Positions 5,865 through 7,425 of a DNA stretch of 7,425 bases are shown piece by piece; the stretch's first letter is position 1; the number at the start of each line of letters is the position of its first letter. Made by a program: the position numbers and the translations under genes. The stretch is from contig JAMOMM010000436.1 in the NCBI GenBank assembly GCA_027067085.1, positions 1 through 7,425 of the forward strand. Direction: 5' to 3'. Source of the DNA: Hyphomicrobiales bacterium (GTDB lineage: Bacteria > Pseudomonadota > Alphaproteobacteria > Rhizobiales > Aestuariivirgaceae). A model generated the notes under the pieces. It ran no database searches. It was given only the letters and a program-made list of their open reading frames with translations, and was not told the origin of the DNA.

Positions 5865-6629
5865 ATGACGAATCTAAAAGGTAAAACCGCCCTCATCACT
5901 GGTGCAAGCCGCGGTATTGGCGAAGCAACAGCCCGCGAATTTGCCAAGCTAGGTGCCAATGTGGTGTTGGCCGCACGAAGCGGCGATGCAATCGAAAAAA
6001 TCGCCGCTGATTTGCGTAACGATGGTGCAAACGCCATTGCCGTAAAGTGTGATGTAGCAAACTACAGCAATGTTGAGGCCGCCGTAAACGCTTGCATTTC
6101 CAACTTCGCCAGCATTGATATTTTGATTAACAATGCGGGACTGATAGACCCCATAGCACGGCTTGCCGATTCTGATCCCGAACAGTGGGGCCAAGTTGTT
6201 GATGTGAACCTCAAGGGCGTTTACTACGCTCTGCGCGCCGCCATTCCACATATGGAAGAACAAGGAAGCGGCACGATTATAAACATTAGTTCAGGCGCGG
6301 CCACCAGCGCCCTTGAAGGCTGGAGCCATTACTGTTCAACCAAGGCCGCTGTGCTGTCACTCACCCAATGCACCCATAAAGAGTGTAGCGAGAACGGCAT
6401 CTATATAGCAGGCCTAAGCCCTGGCACCGTTGCCACTAACATGCAAGTTTCAATCAAAGCCTCAGGTATCAACCCCGTTAGCCAAATGGACCCGTCCGTA
6501 CATATACCTGCCAGCTGGCCAGCGCGCGCAATTGCATGGCTCTGTGCCAACCAGCCAGAACAATTTGCAGGCACTGATTTCAAACTCAATACCGATGAAA
6601 ACCGTAAGCTTGTTGGCCTGATTTCGTAA
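5865..6629 (+). CDS. Short-chain dehydrogenase/reductase (SDR)
   Basis: A 254-residue classical SDR, an NAD(P)(H)-dependent oxidoreductase of unknown substrate. The nucleotide-binding motif TGASRGIG spans residues 12-19, and NNAG is at 89-92. The catalytic set is Asn115 (DVNLKG), Ser143 (NISSGA), Tyr156 and Lys160 (YCSTK). Arg38 at the end of the second beta-strand (VLAAR), with no acidic residue there, suggests NADP(H) preference. The PGTVATNM segment after the active site fits the substrate loop. There is no signal peptide or membrane helix. An AGGAAAA ribosome binding site lies 7 nt before the ATG. It starts 23 nt after the cyclase stop and is probably co-transcribed with it, though a functional link to cAMP or thiol chemistry is not evident. 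Length and motifs are normal for the family. Confidence 0.94.
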   Translation: MTNLKGKTALITGASRGIGEATAREFAKLGANVVLAARSGDAIEKIAADLRNDGANAIAVKCDVANYSNVEAAVNACISNFASIDILINNAGLIDPIARLADSDPEQWGQVVDVNLKGVYYALRAAIPHMEEQGSGTIINISSGAATSALEGWSHYCSTKAAVLSLTQCTHKECSENGIYIAGLSPGTVATNMQVSIKASGINPVSQMDPSVHIPASWPARAIAWLCANQPEQFAGTDFKLNTDENRKLVGLIS

Positions 6630-6696
6630 AGCTCTACCTTTAAGCAAACATCTGCTATAAAAAGGAACGAAACGAGAATCATGCAGACGAAAACCC

Positions 6697-7425
6697 ATGT
6701 CATCAAACGATCAAAACAATTTCAAACCCGCACCACCTGCACCTCAAAGCGGCAGCTTATCGTCACGCGCATTACAAAGCGCGGTCCCAAAAGCTGCCAG
6801 CAACGCTGCATATTTACAACAATTAAACCCTGAGCAACGCGATGCGGTTGAAAGCCTTGATGGACCAGTGTTAGTTTTGGCCGGCGCTGGTACGGGAAAA
6901 ACCCGCGTTCTCACCACCCGTTTAGCACACTTGCTCGGCACGCAAAAAGCATGGCCGGGGCAAATTCTGGCCGTGACTTTCACCAACAAAGCCGCCAAAG
7001 AAATGAAGCACCGCATTGGCACGCTCATCGGCTCAATGGTCGAGGGCATGACGTGGCTGGGCACGTTCCACTCCATCGGGGCAAAGATTTTACGCCGCCA
7101 TGCTGAACTAGTGGGCCTTCGCTCTGACTTTTCAATCCTTGATACCGACGATCAAATCCGCCTACTCAAACAACTCATTTCAGCAGAAGGCATTGACGAA
7201 AAACGTTTTCCTGCCCGCCAACTCGCCGCCCACATTGACGGTTGGAAAAACCGTGGCTTAACACCAGATAAAGTTTCTGCGGGCGAAGCAGCCGCGTATG
7301 CCAATGGCAAAGGCAAGTTACTGTACGAACAATACCAAGCCCGTATGAAAATCCTCAATGCCGCCGATTTTGGCGACTTACTGCTGGAATCCTTGCGTCT
7401 GTTCATGGAAAACCCTGATATTCTC
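6697..7425 (+). CDS. uvrD: UvrD/PcrA-type superfamily 1 DNA helicase, 5' part (cut by window end)
   Basis: ATP-dependent 3'-5' DNA helicase of the UvrD/Rep/PcrA group, acting in nucleotide excision and mismatch repair and in clearing replication blocks. Only the first 243 residues are visible; the frame is still open at the window edge. Residues 1-40 are a Pro/Ala/Ser/Gln-rich, probably disordered extension. The Q-motif follows (LNPEQRDAV, Gln47), then Walker A AGAGTGKT at 62-69 (Lys68), motif Ia AVTFTNKAAKEM at 92-103 and motif Ib TFHSIGAKILRR starting at 123. DFGDLLLES near the end is typical before Walker B. The ATG at 6697 is the only standard start after an in-frame TAA at 6658; the nearest Shine-Dalgarno-like AAGGA (6662-6666) is about 30 nt away, unusually far. 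The uvrD symbol is by family; PcrA is an equally fair name. It follows the SDR gene after 67 nt. Confidence 0.93.
   Translation, partial: MSSNDQNNFKPAPPAPQSGSLSSRALQSAVPKAASNAAYLQQLNPEQRDAVESLDGPVLVLAGAGTGKTRVLTTRLAHLLGTQKAWPGQILAVTFTNKAAKEMKHRIGTLIGSMVEGMTWLGTFHSIGAKILRRHAELVGLRSDFSILDTDDQIRLLKQLISAEGIDEKRFPARQLAAHIDGWKNRGLTPDKVSAGEAAAYANGKGKLLYEQYQARMKILNAADFGDLLLESLRLFMENPDIL

Noticed and set aside
5949..6263. 104-codon minus-strand frame inside the SDR gene
   Set aside because: It lies opposite the conserved NNAG and catalytic-Asn region of the SDR gene and has no supporting features.
6744..7076. 110-codon minus-strand frame opposite the helicase gene
   Set aside because: It is antisense to the Walker A and Ia motifs of the helicase; the real frame is the plus strand from 6697, which stays open to the window edge.

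Overview
The window looks like ordinary chromosomal DNA from an alphaproteobacterium of moderate GC content, most likely from or near the Rhizobiales/Hyphomicrobiales. The support is the small DUF4169 and RHH_4-type genes behind fumC (families I know mainly from that class), a membrane-anchored class III adenylate cyclase, and the general style of the proteins. I cannot name a genus from sequence alone.

Left half (about 1-3320), all on the minus strand. A class II fumarase gene, fumC, is followed 20 nt later by a small DUF4169 gene, which overlaps a small ribbon-helix-helix regulator gene; the three look like one transcript. Upstream of fumC is a single-gene unit for a 68-residue DUF2892 membrane protein, closed by a clear intrinsic terminator (11-bp perfect stem, 7-nt loop, T7 tract). 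Next is a complete endonuclease/exonuclease/phosphatase (EEP) family hydrolase with all signature residues.

A divergent intergenic region (3320-3511) separates this from the right half. It contains a two-part inverted repeat just ahead of the first plus-strand gene.

Right half (3512-7425), all on the plus strand: an exported protein with two thioredoxin folds (CPYC and CTAC sites), a six-TM class III adenylate cyclase with a complete set of catalytic residues, an SDR oxidoreductase, and the 5' part of a UvrD/PcrA-type helicase gene that runs off the window. The first three genes have gaps of only 29 and 23 nt and probably form an operon. The pairing of a periplasmic dual thioredoxin with a membrane cyclase is the most interesting point: it could mean that envelope redox state feeds into cAMP, but this rests on gene adjacency only.

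I found no tRNA, rRNA, CRISPR array, insertion sequence or phage gene, and no clear sign of horizontal transfer. No stretch longer than 300 nt lacks a gene. No clearly new system is evident.
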